Source: Zhenhengia yiwuensis
GTDB lineage: Bacteria; Bacillota; Clostridia; Lachnospirales; Cellulosilyticaceae
Direction: 5' to 3'
Assembly: GCF_014384995.1 (NCBI RefSeq)
Contig: NZ_JACRSY010000004.1
Span: 62,001-126,000, forward strand
DNA length: 64,000 nt
Made by a program: the position numbers and the translations under genes. The notes below the pieces were generated by a model. It saw only the letters and a program-made list of their open reading frames with translations, did no database searches and was not told where the DNA came from. Below, piece by piece: positions 42,393 to 51,677 of the stretch (the first letter of the stretch is position 1; every line of letters begins with the position of its first letter).

Positions 42393-44444
42393 ATGAAAGA
42401 TAAAGATAGTAGTCTTATAAAGCGTTTGCTTGCCTATGCAAAACCTTATAAATGGTGGTTCTTACTGGTTTTAATCTTTATGCTTGGAAGTACAGTTGCA
42501 GATTTAGCAAAGCCTGTACTCATAGGAAACGCTGTAGACTTATTTACTGAAGGTTATAAAATACCTTATGTAGAAGATGATAAGGCAAAGGGAACAATAG
42601 AATTTGAAGGGCGTAAACTACGTCATTTAGAAGAGAAAGAGAATATACAAGAAGTTTCACAGATGCTTCAATATAAGAGCCAGTATTACTGGGTACAGGA
42701 AATGAACTTAGAAGATGCCAAGGCAGTTTTGGCTATGACACCATCCATGTATCGTAATAGTATTTTAGAGAGCGAAGATAGTCTAACGATTGATGTAAAT
42801 GGTCATACTTATAAAGGACGTTTATTAGAAAAAGAGGAACTTAAAGTATTAAGAAGTCTTAATCTTAAGCCACTAGCTATACTTGCAGGTTATTTCTTAT
42901 TAGTACTTGTAGTAAGTTTTGCTTTCTTATATTTACAAGCAGTAATCTTACAGTATATTGGACAGAAAATTATTTTAGCTATAAGGCATGAAATTTATGA
43001 CAAGATGCTGCATTTACCATTTAGATTTTATCATCAAAATCCTATTGGTAAGTTAGTAACAAGAGTTACCAATGATACAGAAACTCTTAATGAAATGTAT
43101 ACCAGTGTTCTAGTCAATTTATTAAAACAGGCATTTTTCCTAATAGGGGTTATGGTCATGATGTTAGCTACAGATGTGAAAACAGCCTTATGTGTTATTG
43201 GGCTTGTGCCAATTGTTGTTATTGCTACCATCATTTATAAACGTTTTTCAAGACGTGCGTATCGTGAGATGCGTAATAAGCTGACAGAAATGAATGCCTT
43301 CTTATCTGAACATTTATCTGGTATGCGTGTTATTCAAATTTTTACGCGTGAAAAAGCTAAAGTCAAACAAATGAAGAAGATTAACAATGAACACTTTAAG
43401 GCAAATATGAAAGAAATGACAGCATTCATGCTCTTTAGACCTTTTATTTTCTTCTTATGCTACATAGGTGTAGCGCTTGTACTTCTGGTAGGTGGACATA
43501 GTGTACTTCAAGGTGCCATGAGTGTAGGAGCACTTATTATTATGACATCTTATACAAAGGATTTCTTTGGACCTATTGAACAGCTTGCAGAGAATTTCAA
43601 TGTACTTCAGTCAGCATTAGCTTCAGCTGAGAAAATCTTCACCATTTTAGATGAAGAAAATGAAATTATAGAAGGTACACGTCACATTGATTCAAATACT
43701 TTTAAAGGAGATATTGAATTTAAAAATGTATGGTTTGCCTATGAAGGTGAAGAGTGGATTTTAAGGGATGTTTCTTTCAAAATAGAAGCAGGACAAAAGG
43801 TAGCTTTTGTAGGAGCAACAGGAGCAGGCAAAACATCTATTTTAAGTTTAATTTGTCGTTATTATGATATTCAAAAGGGACAAATCTTAATAGATGGTAT
43901 TGATATTAAGGAGTATGATACAGCAGCACTTAGAAGCCAGGTAGGACAGGTGTTACAGGATGTATTTATGTTTACAGGTGACATTAAAGGGAATATTAGA
44001 CTAGGAAAAGACAGCATTTCCCAGGAAACTGTCGAAGCAGCAGCAAAACTTGTCAATGCTCATGAGTTTATTAAAAAATTACCACATGGGTATGATGAAG
44101 AAGTATTAGAAAGAGGTAATAGTCTTTCAACAGGTCAGAGACAACTTATTTCTTTTGCGAGAGCAGTTGCATATGATCCTAAGATCTTTATTCTAGATGA
44201 AGCTACAGCTAATATTGATACAGAAACAGAAAGTCTTATTCAAGATGCTCTTTATAAGATGATGGAAGGACGTACAACTTTAATGGTTGCCCATCGTTTA
44301 TCAACCATTCAGCATGCAGACAACATTATTGTATTACATAAAGGTAAGATTAGAGAGATGGGTACACATCAGACACTACTTGCCAATAAAGGTATTTATC
44401 ATCATTTATACCAATTAGCCCTTGAAAGCCAACACATGGCTTAG
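42393..44444 (+). CDS. ABC exporter, TMD-NBD half-transporter B (catalytic)
   Basis: A 683-residue half-transporter paired with the previous gene. Walker A reads GATGAGKT and Walker B LDEA has the catalytic Glu, but the signature is LSTGQRQL instead of LSGGQ. The two defects fall in the same composite ATP site, as in known heterodimers. Between the first and second membrane helices there is an extra extracytoplasmic stretch of roughly 100 residues (about 45-150), a feature of the larger partner in BmrCD-type transporters. AGGAGG lies before the ATG. A drug, lipid or peptide substrate is possible. Confidence 0.9.
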   Translation: MKDKDSSLIKRLLAYAKPYKWWFLLVLIFMLGSTVADLAKPVLIGNAVDLFTEGYKIPYVEDDKAKGTIEFEGRKLRHLEEKENIQEVSQMLQYKSQYYWVQEMNLEDAKAVLAMTPSMYRNSILESEDSLTIDVNGHTYKGRLLEKEELKVLRSLNLKPLAILAGYFLLVLVVSFAFLYLQAVILQYIGQKIILAIRHEIYDKMLHLPFRFYHQNPIGKLVTRVTNDTETLNEMYTSVLVNLLKQAFFLIGVMVMMLATDVKTALCVIGLVPIVVIATIIYKRFSRRAYREMRNKLTEMNAFLSEHLSGMRVIQIFTREKAKVKQMKKINNEHFKANMKEMTAFMLFRPFIFFLCYIGVALVLLVGGHSVLQGAMSVGALIIMTSYTKDFFGPIEQLAENFNVLQSALASAEKIFTILDEENEIIEGTRHIDSNTFKGDIEFKNVWFAYEGEEWILRDVSFKIEAGQKVAFVGATGAGKTSILSLICRYYDIQKGQILIDGIDIKEYDTAALRSQVGQVLQDVFMFTGDIKGNIRLGKDSISQETVEAAAKLVNAHEFIKKLPHGYDEEVLERGNSLSTGQRQLISFARAVAYDPKIFILDEATANIDTETESLIQDALYKMMEGRTTLMVAHRLSTIQHADNIIVLHKGKIREMGTHQTLLANKGIYHHLYQLALESQHMA

Positions 44445-44477
44445 AGGAAAACTATAGAAATAAGAGGTATACAGAGA

Positions 44478-44999
44478 GTGGACAATAAATTAGAGCTTCA
44501 AATTAAATTAAAAGTAAAAGATGTGCTACGTTATAACTTATGGGTAGCCTACCGCTCTATTGTAAGCAAACTTATGCTTATTCTTGGAGTAGGTTTAACA
44601 GGATGGCTTATTTATAAAGTAAGTGTTAATACAGGTAGGTTAGATGTATTTATTTCACAAAACATTATATGGATTGTACTAGCTGTATTTATTCTTATAG
44701 TAACCCCATTTAAAGTTTGGACTATTACAGCAACACAGATGCAGGCGCCTATTTTTTCAGGTGTTTCGAAGTACATTTTTACAAAAGAAAATATTTATAT
44801 GCAGGTAGGCGAATTAGAAGACACAGTTTCTTGGGATACCTACGTTAAAATTGTGGAAACGAATAAAGATTTTAGATTTTTTGTGGATAAAGTTCAGGCA
44901 CAAATTTTCCCTAAACATAATATGACAGCAGAGCAAATAACAGTTTTAAAAGCATTGATTAAAGAAGCAAAGGATGAAGCTAGTTATAAGCTCAAATAG
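44478..44999 (+). CDS. YcxB-like membrane protein
   Basis: A 173-residue protein with two hydrophobic helices (about 30-48 and 60-80) and a C-terminal YcxB-like domain, seen in SKYIFTKENIYMQ, VSWDTYVKIVET and FFVDKVQAQIFPK. Such domains resemble PH-type modules; the function is unknown. The start is GTG 44478, with AAGAGG 10 bases upstream. It lies 33 bases after the ABC exporter and 12 before the TIM-barrel gene, so it is probably part of the same transcript. Confidence 0.8.
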   Translation: MDNKLELQIKLKVKDVLRYNLWVAYRSIVSKLMLILGVGLTGWLIYKVSVNTGRLDVFISQNIIWIVLAVFILIVTPFKVWTITATQMQAPIFSGVSKYIFTKENIYMQVGELEDTVSWDTYVKIVETNKDFRFFVDKVQAQIFPKHNMTAEQITVLKALIKEAKDEASYKLK

Positions 45000-45011
45000 A
45001 AAGAGGACCAA

Positions 45012-45998
45012 ATGGAAAGACTATTTCATATCTCTACAATTAACAAATACCTAGAGTGGTTTGAAGATGATTGGGATAAAATTAAAGCTTTTAGTGAGAG
45101 ACATCAAATGGATGGGGTAGAGCTGGGTCTTACCTTGGATTATGATATTAGCCGTATACCAGAAGGAATTGTAAAAGGTGTACATCTAAGCTTCTATCCC
45201 ATGTGGTTAGATTTCTGGCAAGGAAACTTAGAAAAAGTTGAACAGATTTTAGGTAGTAAAGAAGCAGTTAGAGCCTATTACGGTGGTGAAGATAAACAAG
45301 TAATGATAGATACGTATAAGAAGCAATATGAAAGGGCTAAAACTTTAGGTGCTAAATATATGGTCTTTCATGTGAGTCATGTATGTATTGAAGATTCTTT
45401 TACTTGGAAGTTTGATTATACAGATGAAGAAATTATAGATGCAGCTATAGAGTTGTTAAATGAAGTTTTCCCAGCAGATGAAGAAGGGCCGTTATTACTT
45501 TTTGAGAATTTATGGTGGCCAGGTCTTAATTATCTAGATAAAGAAGTGACACATAAACTTATTAAAGGCGTAAAATACGCGCAAAAAGGATTATTAATAG
45601 ATATTTCACATCTTATCCTTACTAATTTACAAATTGGGACAGAAAAAAGTTGTTACGCGTATATTAAAGAAGTAGTTAAGAATTTAGGTGAATTAAAAGA
45701 CTATATTTATGGTATGCATTTGAATAAGACATTACCTAAATATTATATGAGTCAAGATCGTAGTTATTTATTAGAACGTTATAGAGAGACGCAGGCACCA
45801 ATGCTCAAAAATCGTATTTTAAAACAGCATATTCAAAAACTAGATCCACATCGTCCTTTTGATCATGAAATTGCTAAAAAAATTGTAGAGTGTATTAATC
45901 CTAAATTCTGTGTCTATGAAACAAATCCTGCGGATATTTATGAAATGGCTTATTTCTTAAAGCAGCAGAATAAGGCATTAGGCATTCTATATAAATAA
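45012..45998 (+). CDS. TIM-barrel protein, AP endonuclease 2/sugar isomerase-like
   Basis: A 328-residue protein with the pattern of xylose-isomerase-like TIM barrels (AP_endonuc_2). Likely metal ligands sit at strand ends: His in VFHVSH, Glu in LLFENLWW, Asp and His in IDISH, His in MHLN, and Glu in VYETN. The substrate is unknown; the family includes sugar isomerases, epimerases and endonuclease IV, and nothing here decides among them. AGAGGA precedes the ATG closely. It is the last gene of the ABC/YcxB group. Confidence 0.72.
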   Translation: MERLFHISTINKYLEWFEDDWDKIKAFSERHQMDGVELGLTLDYDISRIPEGIVKGVHLSFYPMWLDFWQGNLEKVEQILGSKEAVRAYYGGEDKQVMIDTYKKQYERAKTLGAKYMVFHVSHVCIEDSFTWKFDYTDEEIIDAAIELLNEVFPADEEGPLLLFENLWWPGLNYLDKEVTHKLIKGVKYAQKGLLIDISHLILTNLQIGTEKSCYAYIKEVVKNLGELKDYIYGMHLNKTLPKYYMSQDRSYLLERYRETQAPMLKNRILKQHIQKLDPHRPFDHEIAKKIVECINPKFCVYETNPADIYEMAYFLKQQNKALGILYK

Positions 45999-46080
45999 AG
46001 GTATAATATATTAAACTTTAGTTTAATTATTAAATATTAATAAATATGTATAAAAAGAATAATTAATGTCGAGTAAATAG

Positions 46081-46109
46081 TTGACAGTATACTCCAATTT
46101 TCTTATAAT
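46081..46109 (+). promoter_or_regulatory. consensus sigma-A promoter
   Basis: Perfect TTGACA, 17-base spacer, TATAAT, about 51 bases before the NlpC/P60 gene start. Confidence 0.88.
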
Positions 46110-46159
46110 AGTTTTGTAACAATTAGTTAATAAATTATGAGAAGCCGGAGGAAATGAAA

Positions 46160-47140
46160 ATGCAGTTGAAGAAAACATTACTCGCAATAGGGATTGCGGT
46201 GACTACTATGTTAGTACCTTCACTTGTATATGGACAAGCTTATGGTAAAGTAAATGTTGAAACTTTGAATATGCGTCAGGAACCGAATACAAAAGCTACC
46301 AATGTAGGCCAGTTAAATCAAAAAGATGAGGTACAAATCATTGGTCGTGCAAATGAGGAATGGCTTCAAGTAAAAGGTAAAGATGGCAAATCTGCCTATG
46401 TTTTTAGTGAATATGTTTCTATAGAAGAGGCAGAAGGTGTTATTATAGGACAAGGTGTACGCTTAAGAGATTATCCCGCCACAACAGGAAGTAATGTATT
46501 TGACACCCTTAGTAAAGGTGATAAAGTGGTTATTCAATATACAGTAGATGGATGGTGTAAGGTTATCCATGATGGTAGAGAAGGTTTTGTAAGTGCTGAA
46601 TATGTGGATTCAAAATTTATGGATGAAATAAAGTCCGAATCTATTTCAGAAGTAAAACGCATTGTGCCTACAAAAGTAGAAGCACCTGCTCAAACAGAAT
46701 CCACAGCTTCTAAGAATAATGCATCAGGTTCAAGTAGCAGTAATAGCACTACAAAGCCAGTTGAAAGCTCAGAAAGTTTAGCAGATACTATTATAGAAGA
46801 TGCAAAACAATTTTTAGGCAATCCATATGTATATGGAGGCAATAGTTTAACAAATGGTGTAGACTGTTCAGGATTTACACAACAAATTATGAAAAGACAC
46901 GGCATTAGTATTTCTAGAACATCAAGTTCACAGTATACTAATGATGGATATAAAGTAAGTAGGGATGAACTACGTAAAGGAGACTTGGTATTCTTTGGTT
47001 ACAATGGTTCGATCTCACATGTAGGTATTTACATAGGAAATGGACAAATGATTCACTCTGGAACAAGTAGTACAGGTATTACAATTAGCTCACTTGAAGG
47101 AGTTGGAAAACCTTATATAGGTGCAAAACGCGTATTATAA
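46160..47140 (+). CDS. secreted NlpC/P60 peptidoglycan hydrolase with two SH3b domains
   Basis: Exported cell-wall endopeptidase of about 326 residues. Signal peptide ending near LVYGQA; two bacterial SH3 domains (NVETLNMRQEP and GVRLRDYP starts) that bind the wall; a Ser/Thr/Asn-rich linker; then the NlpC/P60 domain. The catalytic triad is evident: Cys in VDCSGF, His in ISHVGIYIG, and a second His in MIHSG. It likely cuts gamma-D-Glu-diamino acid bonds. The start is the ATG at 46160, because the GGAGG lies 8 bases before it; the ATG at 46154 is only 2 bases away. The promoter is a perfect consensus, suggesting strong expression. Confidence 0.92.
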   Translation: MQLKKTLLAIGIAVTTMLVPSLVYGQAYGKVNVETLNMRQEPNTKATNVGQLNQKDEVQIIGRANEEWLQVKGKDGKSAYVFSEYVSIEEAEGVIIGQGVRLRDYPATTGSNVFDTLSKGDKVVIQYTVDGWCKVIHDGREGFVSAEYVDSKFMDEIKSESISEVKRIVPTKVEAPAQTESTASKNNASGSSSSNSTTKPVESSESLADTIIEDAKQFLGNPYVYGGNSLTNGVDCSGFTQQIMKRHGISISRTSSSQYTNDGYKVSRDELRKGDLVFFGYNGSISHVGIYIGNGQMIHSGTSSTGITISSLEGVGKPYIGAKRVL

Positions 47141-47145
47141 AATAA

Positions 47146-47183
47146 TAAAAGACATATAGAAATGACTTTCTATATGTCTTTTT
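47146..47183 (+). terminator. intrinsic terminator
   Basis: AAAAGACATATAGAAA pairs with TTTCTATATGTCTTTT around a TGAC loop, then TTTTTATAT. Confidence 0.85.
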
Positions 47184-47214
47184 ATATAATTACAGTAAAA
47201 TAAGGGGAATAAAA

Positions 47215-48585
47215 ATGAATAAAAAACCTAATATTTTATTCTTAATGAGTGATGAACATCGATTTGATGTAAGTGGATTTACAGGTAACCCAGTAGTACG
47301 AACACCATTTTTGGACCGTTTAGCAAAAGATGCAGTTATTTTTACTAATGCTTATACACCATCTCCAGTATGTATACCGGCTAGGCAATGTATAGCAGCA
47401 GGTCAGTTTCCAAGAACATGTGGAGTAGAGAACTATGGCCAAGACTTGCCACCCAATTATCAAACTTTTGCTAAGACACTTGTACAAGGAGGGTACAAAA
47501 CTGCAGCAGCAGGTAAATTACATCACTTTGGTATAGACCAAATGCAAGGATGGCTTTATCGTATTGCTGGGGATTGTGAAGTTTCCTCAAAACATTATGC
47601 ACAAGGCTGTAATAGGAGTGCTACATCTGATAATGCATCAGGACTTTTAGAAAGTGGCATCAAGTGGGATGATAAAAAAGAAATTCTTAGAGCAGGTCCA
47701 GGACATAGTGCATATGCAAGAAGAGATGAGTTAGCCGTACAAGGAGCCAAAAACTTTATCTATGAACACTTTATAGATAGTTATTATGATAGAGCTACGC
47801 CTTATGTACCTCTTATGTTATATGTAGGTCTTTTAAATCCCCACTATCCATACATAGCAGAAGAAAATCTCTTTAATTATTACCTAAATAGAGTGGAACT
47901 TTATAAAAATCAAGAACCTTTCAATCATCCTTTCTTAGGAAGATGTTCTAACTGCGGTCCACTTAGACCAGGCATAGATATTGATAAGAGGGATGTAAAA
48001 AGAGCCATGGCTGCCTACTACGCTAATATAGAAACTATAGATAAGCAATTTGAACAAGTATTTAAGGCCTTGGAAGAAGCTGGGGAGGACTTAGATGAAT
48101 GGATTATTATTTATACAACTGATCATGGTGAGATGCTAGGAGAGTATGCTATATGGGAGAAACAAAGATTTTTTGAAGGAAGCGTAAAAGTGCCTTTATT
48201 TATTAGATACCCTAAGAAATATGAACCTAAAAAAGTAGATAAAAATGTTAATCTAGCAGATTTATTTGCAACCTTATGTGAGTTAACTAAAACGCCATTG
48301 CCAGACCACTTAGATAGTAGAAGTTTAGTGCCTTTAATGGCGGGGGATGATAGTGACTGGATGGATGAATCTATTTCACAATGGGGAGGAAGAAACCTTA
48401 TGATTAAATGGGGAGCAGTAAAGTATCAGCTTTATACTGATGATGGGTCAGAGGTGCTATTTGATTTAGACACTGACCCAAGTGAAAGTAGTAATCTGAT
48501 TCATCATGAAAAATATAAAGCGCTACTTCCTAAATTTAGAGAGCGTGCAGAAGCATTAGGCTTTAGATATAAAACATGTAATTAG
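47215..48585 (+). CDS. sulfatase family hydrolase (Cys-type)
   Basis: A 456-residue type I sulfatase-like enzyme, cytoplasmic by lack of a signal peptide. The formylglycine site is CIPAR at 53-57 (consensus C-x-P-S/A-R), so Cys53 must be oxidised by an anaerobic sulfatase-maturing enzyme or FGE, neither of which is in the window. Metal-site residues are in MSDEHR near the start and in TTDHGEMLGEY. The substrate is unknown (aryl or carbohydrate sulfate; phosphonate or choline-sulfate relatives exist). AAGGGG precedes the ATG. Its 3' end overlaps the convergent cymR gene by 23 bases. Confidence 0.87.
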   Translation: MNKKPNILFLMSDEHRFDVSGFTGNPVVRTPFLDRLAKDAVIFTNAYTPSPVCIPARQCIAAGQFPRTCGVENYGQDLPPNYQTFAKTLVQGGYKTAAAGKLHHFGIDQMQGWLYRIAGDCEVSSKHYAQGCNRSATSDNASGLLESGIKWDDKKEILRAGPGHSAYARRDELAVQGAKNFIYEHFIDSYYDRATPYVPLMLYVGLLNPHYPYIAEENLFNYYLNRVELYKNQEPFNHPFLGRCSNCGPLRPGIDIDKRDVKRAMAAYYANIETIDKQFEQVFKALEEAGEDLDEWIIIYTTDHGEMLGEYAIWEKQRFFEGSVKVPLFIRYPKKYEPKKVDKNVNLADLFATLCELTKTPLPDHLDSRSLVPLMAGDDSDWMDESISQWGGRNLMIKWGAVKYQLYTDDGSEVLFDLDTDPSESSNLIHHEKYKALLPKFRERAEALGFRYKTCN

Positions 48586-49003
48586 AATTATCAGCATAGC
48601 GAGTAGCTTCACGTGCTAGCTGACCTAAGGTAATGGATTCTAACTGAGTAAGGAGTACCTGATCTATTTTATTCCAGACAAGATCCATAAGGACTTTATC
48701 TGTGATAGGATCAGAGGAAGAAGGTTTTGTGTGCTCGAAAAGGCTGGTTTCAACAGCTTGAAGAATGGTGTTTACTGTAATCAGTTCGGGGGGAGAGGCA
48801 AGTTCATAGCCTCCCCCTGCTCCTTTGATAGAGTGAACAAGCCCAGCTCTTTTAAGAAGTGAAAAAACCTGTTCCAAATAAATTTTAGAAATACCTAGTT
48901 TTTCTGAAATACGAATGATCGTTATACATTCATGATGAGCATTAAGTTGCGCCATATAAGTAAGAGCAGCTAAAGCATACCGACCTTTAGAGGAAATTTT
49001 CAT
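48563..49003 (-). CDS. cymR: Rrf2 family cysteine-metabolism repressor CymR
   Basis: A 146-residue Rrf2 regulator without the Fe-S cysteines of IscR or NsrR. The start MKISSKGRYAL, the helix IYLEQVFSLLKRAGLVHSIKG (shown in two parts as IYLEQVFSLL and GLVHSIKG), GGGYELAS, and the final YMFYI match CymR of Bacillus, which represses sulfur and cysteine genes in complex with CysK. The divergent neighbour is cysK, which strengthens the call. The start is ATG 49003, 8 bases after GGAGG; an ATG at 49018 overlaps that site. The 3' end overlaps the sulfatase gene by 23 bases. Confidence 0.85.
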   Translation of the reverse strand: MKISSKGRYALAALTYMAQLNAHHECITIIRISEKLGISKIYLEQVFSLLKRAGLVHSIKGAGGGYELASPPELITVNTILQAVETSLFEHTKPSSSDPITDKVLMDLVWNKIDQVLLTQLESITLGQLAREATRYADNSNYMFYI

Positions 49004-49023
49004 AAAGAGGACCTCCATAAATC

Positions 49024-49050
49024 TTATTAATTCTATAGGTTTTATTAATT
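49024..49050. promoter_or_regulatory. direct repeat in cymR-cysK intergenic region, possible CymR site
   Basis: TTATTAATT occurs twice (49024-49032 and 49042-49050), 18 bases apart, just upstream of cymR. It is in a place where an autoregulatory site would be expected. The cysK -10 (TATAAT) is at 49138-49143; its -35 is unclear. Confidence 0.35.
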
Positions 49051-49183
49051 ATAGTATAAAGATGAAGAATAAAATAAACAATAATATTAAAATATATATT
49101 TAAAAATATTGACTATTTAGATAAGGGGTGCATATATTATAATCATAGTAAACAGATATGTTTTATAAAGGAGCGTGTTGTAA

Positions 49184-50113
49184 ATGGCAAAGATTTATAA
49201 AAGCTTAGTGGAATTAATAGGTAGAACGCCTTTACTTGAATTAAAAAACTATAGTGAGCAGCATGATTTAGAAGCTACTTTATTAGGAAAATTAGAATAC
49301 TTTAATCCAGCGGGAAGTGTTAAAGATAGAATTGCAAAGGCTATGATTGAGGATGCAGAGGAAAAAGGCCTTCTTAACCCTAAGTCTGTTATTATTGAAC
49401 CTACTAGTGGCAATACAGGCATCGGCCTGGCAGCTGTAGCAGCAGCAAGGGGCTATCGTATTATTCTTACTATGCCAGAGACTATGAGTATAGAAAGAAG
49501 GAATCTCCTTAAAGCTTATGGCGCAGAAGTGGTACTTACAGAGGGGGTTAAAGGTATGAAAGGAGCTATTGAGAAGGCCAAAGAGCTTACTCAAAGCATT
49601 CCTAATAGTTTTATGCCCGGTCAGTTTGACAATCCGGCCAATCCTAAAGTACATGTAGCGACAACAGGGCCAGAAATATGGGAAGATACAGAGGGAGAAG
49701 TAGATATTTTTGTAGCTGGAGTGGGTACGGGTGGTACTATAAGTGGCGTAGGTAAATATCTAAAGCAGAAAAATCCTAAAGTCAAAATAGTGGCAGTAGA
49801 GCCTTTTGATTCACCTGTTTTATCTGGTGGTAAGCCAGGGCCACACAAAATTCAAGGTATAGGTGCAGGCTTTGTACCACAGACACTAGATACTGCTATT
49901 TATGATGAACTTATTCCAGTTAAAAATGAAGATGCTTTTAGAGCTGCGAGAACCATTGCAAGATGTGAAGGTGTACTAATAGGTATTTCTTCAGGAGCAG
50001 CAGTATGGGCAGCTACAGAACTTGCTAAAAGAGCAGAAAATAAAGGTAAAACTATCGTAGTTTTATTACCAGATACTGGAGAGCGTTACCTTTCAACACC
50101 ATTATTTAGTTGA
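49184..50113 (+). CDS. cysK: cysteine synthase A (O-acetylserine sulfhydrylase)
   Basis: PLP enzyme that makes cysteine from O-acetylserine and sulfide. The PLP lysine is in NPAGSVKDRIA (about 45), the phosphate-binding loops are PTSGNTG and GTGGTISG, and GISSGAA closes the site. The 309 residues are typical. AAAGGAG precedes the ATG. The divergent cymR suggests that CysK also acts as co-repressor with CymR when O-acetylserine is low, as known in Bacillus and Staphylococcus. Confidence 0.95.
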   Translation: MAKIYKSLVELIGRTPLLELKNYSEQHDLEATLLGKLEYFNPAGSVKDRIAKAMIEDAEEKGLLNPKSVIIEPTSGNTGIGLAAVAAARGYRIILTMPETMSIERRNLLKAYGAEVVLTEGVKGMKGAIEKAKELTQSIPNSFMPGQFDNPANPKVHVATTGPEIWEDTEGEVDIFVAGVGTGGTISGVGKYLKQKNPKVKIVAVEPFDSPVLSGGKPGPHKIQGIGAGFVPQTLDTAIYDELIPVKNEDAFRAARTIARCEGVLIGISSGAAVWAATELAKRAENKGKTIVVLLPDTGERYLSTPLFS

Positions 50114-50168
50114 CAAGGTGAATACCTTTTACTATACTAATTCCTAATAATCAGAAGGAGGTAGAGAC

Positions 50169-50909
50169 ATGAAAACGATAGCAGCATTTTTTGATATTGA
50201 TGGAACAATTTATAGAGAAGGACTTATTACAGAAGTCTTTAAGAAGATGGTTAAATATGAGCTGATAGATCCAAGTAAATGGGATAGTGAAGTAAGGCCA
50301 GCTTTCTTAAATTGGGATAAAAGACAAGGAGACTACGATACGTATCTACTTAAAATGGTAGATGTATATATAGAGGCTGTTAAAGGAATATCTCCTGATC
50401 ATATGGAATATGTAGCAAAAAAGGTCATTGATCAAAAGGGAGATCGTGTTTATACTTTCACGAGAGACCGTATTAACTGGCATAAGCAAAATGCTCACAA
50501 AGTGATTGCTATATCTGGTTCACCAATTGAGCTTGTAAGAGAGATGTCTAATAAATATGGTATGGATGATTTTAGAGGTACCATTTATGAAGTAGGAGAT
50601 AAAGGCACTTATAGTGGGAATGTTATACCGATGTGGGATGCAGTAAGTAAACGAAAATCTATTTTAGAAATGGTAGAAAAGTATAATATTGATTTAGAAG
50701 AAAGTTATGCTTATGGAGATACTGCAGGGGATATGACTATGTTGAAGATGGTAGGGCATCCTTTTGCTATTAATCCAACAAAAGAATTACTCTCTAAAAT
50801 CTTAGAAGATGAGGACTTAAAAAAGAAGATCACAATCATTGTAGAGCGTAAAGATGTTACTTACCGTATGAATGTAGATTGTATAGATACTATTAATAGC
50901 ATATACTAA
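50169..50909 (+). CDS. HAD-IB family phosphatase (SerB-like)
   Basis: A 246-residue haloacid dehalogenase-type phosphatase. Motif I FDIDGT (8-13) carries the nucleophile, motif II is in ISGSP, and motif III in GDTAGDMTML. The order and cap type resemble HAD subfamily IB, which includes phosphoserine phosphatase. Following cysK by 55 bases, a role in serine supply for cysteine synthesis is plausible but unproven. AAGGAGG precedes the ATG. Confidence 0.82.
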   Translation: MKTIAAFFDIDGTIYREGLITEVFKKMVKYELIDPSKWDSEVRPAFLNWDKRQGDYDTYLLKMVDVYIEAVKGISPDHMEYVAKKVIDQKGDRVYTFTRDRINWHKQNAHKVIAISGSPIELVREMSNKYGMDDFRGTIYEVGDKGTYSGNVIPMWDAVSKRKSILEMVEKYNIDLEESYAYGDTAGDMTMLKMVGHPFAINPTKELLSKILEDEDLKKKITIIVERKDVTYRMNVDCIDTINSIY

Positions 50910-51143
50910 AGGTAAAATATAATGAAGTGTGATACAATGTGCAGGAAGGGCAAGCTTTTTATGAGGTATAACAAAAGTCATTATGTGTGGGAATGTAAAT
51001 GGTGAAAATACTAAGCTAGATTTGAAAGGGCCAAATGTTCTTCAGTAAAATGTATTGAATTCATTTCTGTTAAGATTATTTAACTTGACAGAAGACCCTT
51101 AATGTGTAAAAATAAAACATCTTTACTAGTGGGAGGGAAATGA

Positions 51144-51557
51144 ATGAAAGCATTAGAATATTATAGAGAAATCCTTGAAAAAGCGGGTGTTACATTACCA
51201 CAAGGTGTTGTAAAGAATGAAGAACATTATTTTTCTAAACTTTATATTGCTAGAGTACTTAGAGATTTAGAATATAATAAAGAAGCCTACGAAATAATGC
51301 GTGCTATGTATGAAGTGAATGAAGTGCGTTTTGACAAAACACTTTATGCAAGTCATGAAGATTATATTGAAGAAAAAGTAAAGTTCTTTGTAGAGCTTGC
51401 TAAGTTAAGCTATATTGTAACAGAGGAGCCAGCTCAGAGTATCCCTTATTTAGATGAGGCACTTATTAGATTAGATAGTGAAGAAAGTTCTTATCCATAT
51501 ATTAGCAAAACAGAAATAGAAAAATTGAAACAAGAGTATATCAACCTAGTAGGCTAA
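51144..51557 (+). CDS. small helical protein of unknown function
   Basis: A 137-residue soluble protein, apparently all helical with a TPR-like feel (YFSKLYIARVLRDLEYNKEAY split across two helices, then SIPYLDEALIRLD). No signal peptide or catalytic motif. I do not recognise the family with certainty. GGGAGGG precedes the ATG and a TTGACA with a 17-base spacer lies near 51083, so it has its own promoter. The stop codon is inside the arm of a terminator hairpin. Confidence 0.7.
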   Translation: MKALEYYREILEKAGVTLPQGVVKNEEHYFSKLYIARVLRDLEYNKEAYEIMRAMYEVNEVRFDKTLYASHEDYIEEKVKFFVELAKLSYIVTEEPAQSIPYLDEALIRLDSEESSYPYISKTEIEKLKQEYINLVG

Positions 51558-51580
51558 ATAACCGCTAGGTTATTTTTTGT
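51543..51580 (+). terminator. intrinsic terminator overlapping a stop codon
   Basis: AACCTAG pairs with CTAGGTT across a loop containing the stop codon of the previous gene, followed by ATTTTTTG. Confidence 0.65.
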
Positions 51581-51677
51581 TTTGAGAAGAATCCCTAGCG
51601 GAAAAATATGGAGATGGCTATTTTCTGACTATAAGGATGATATAATAGAAGAAAAAAGATAGGAGAAGGAGGGGCCT

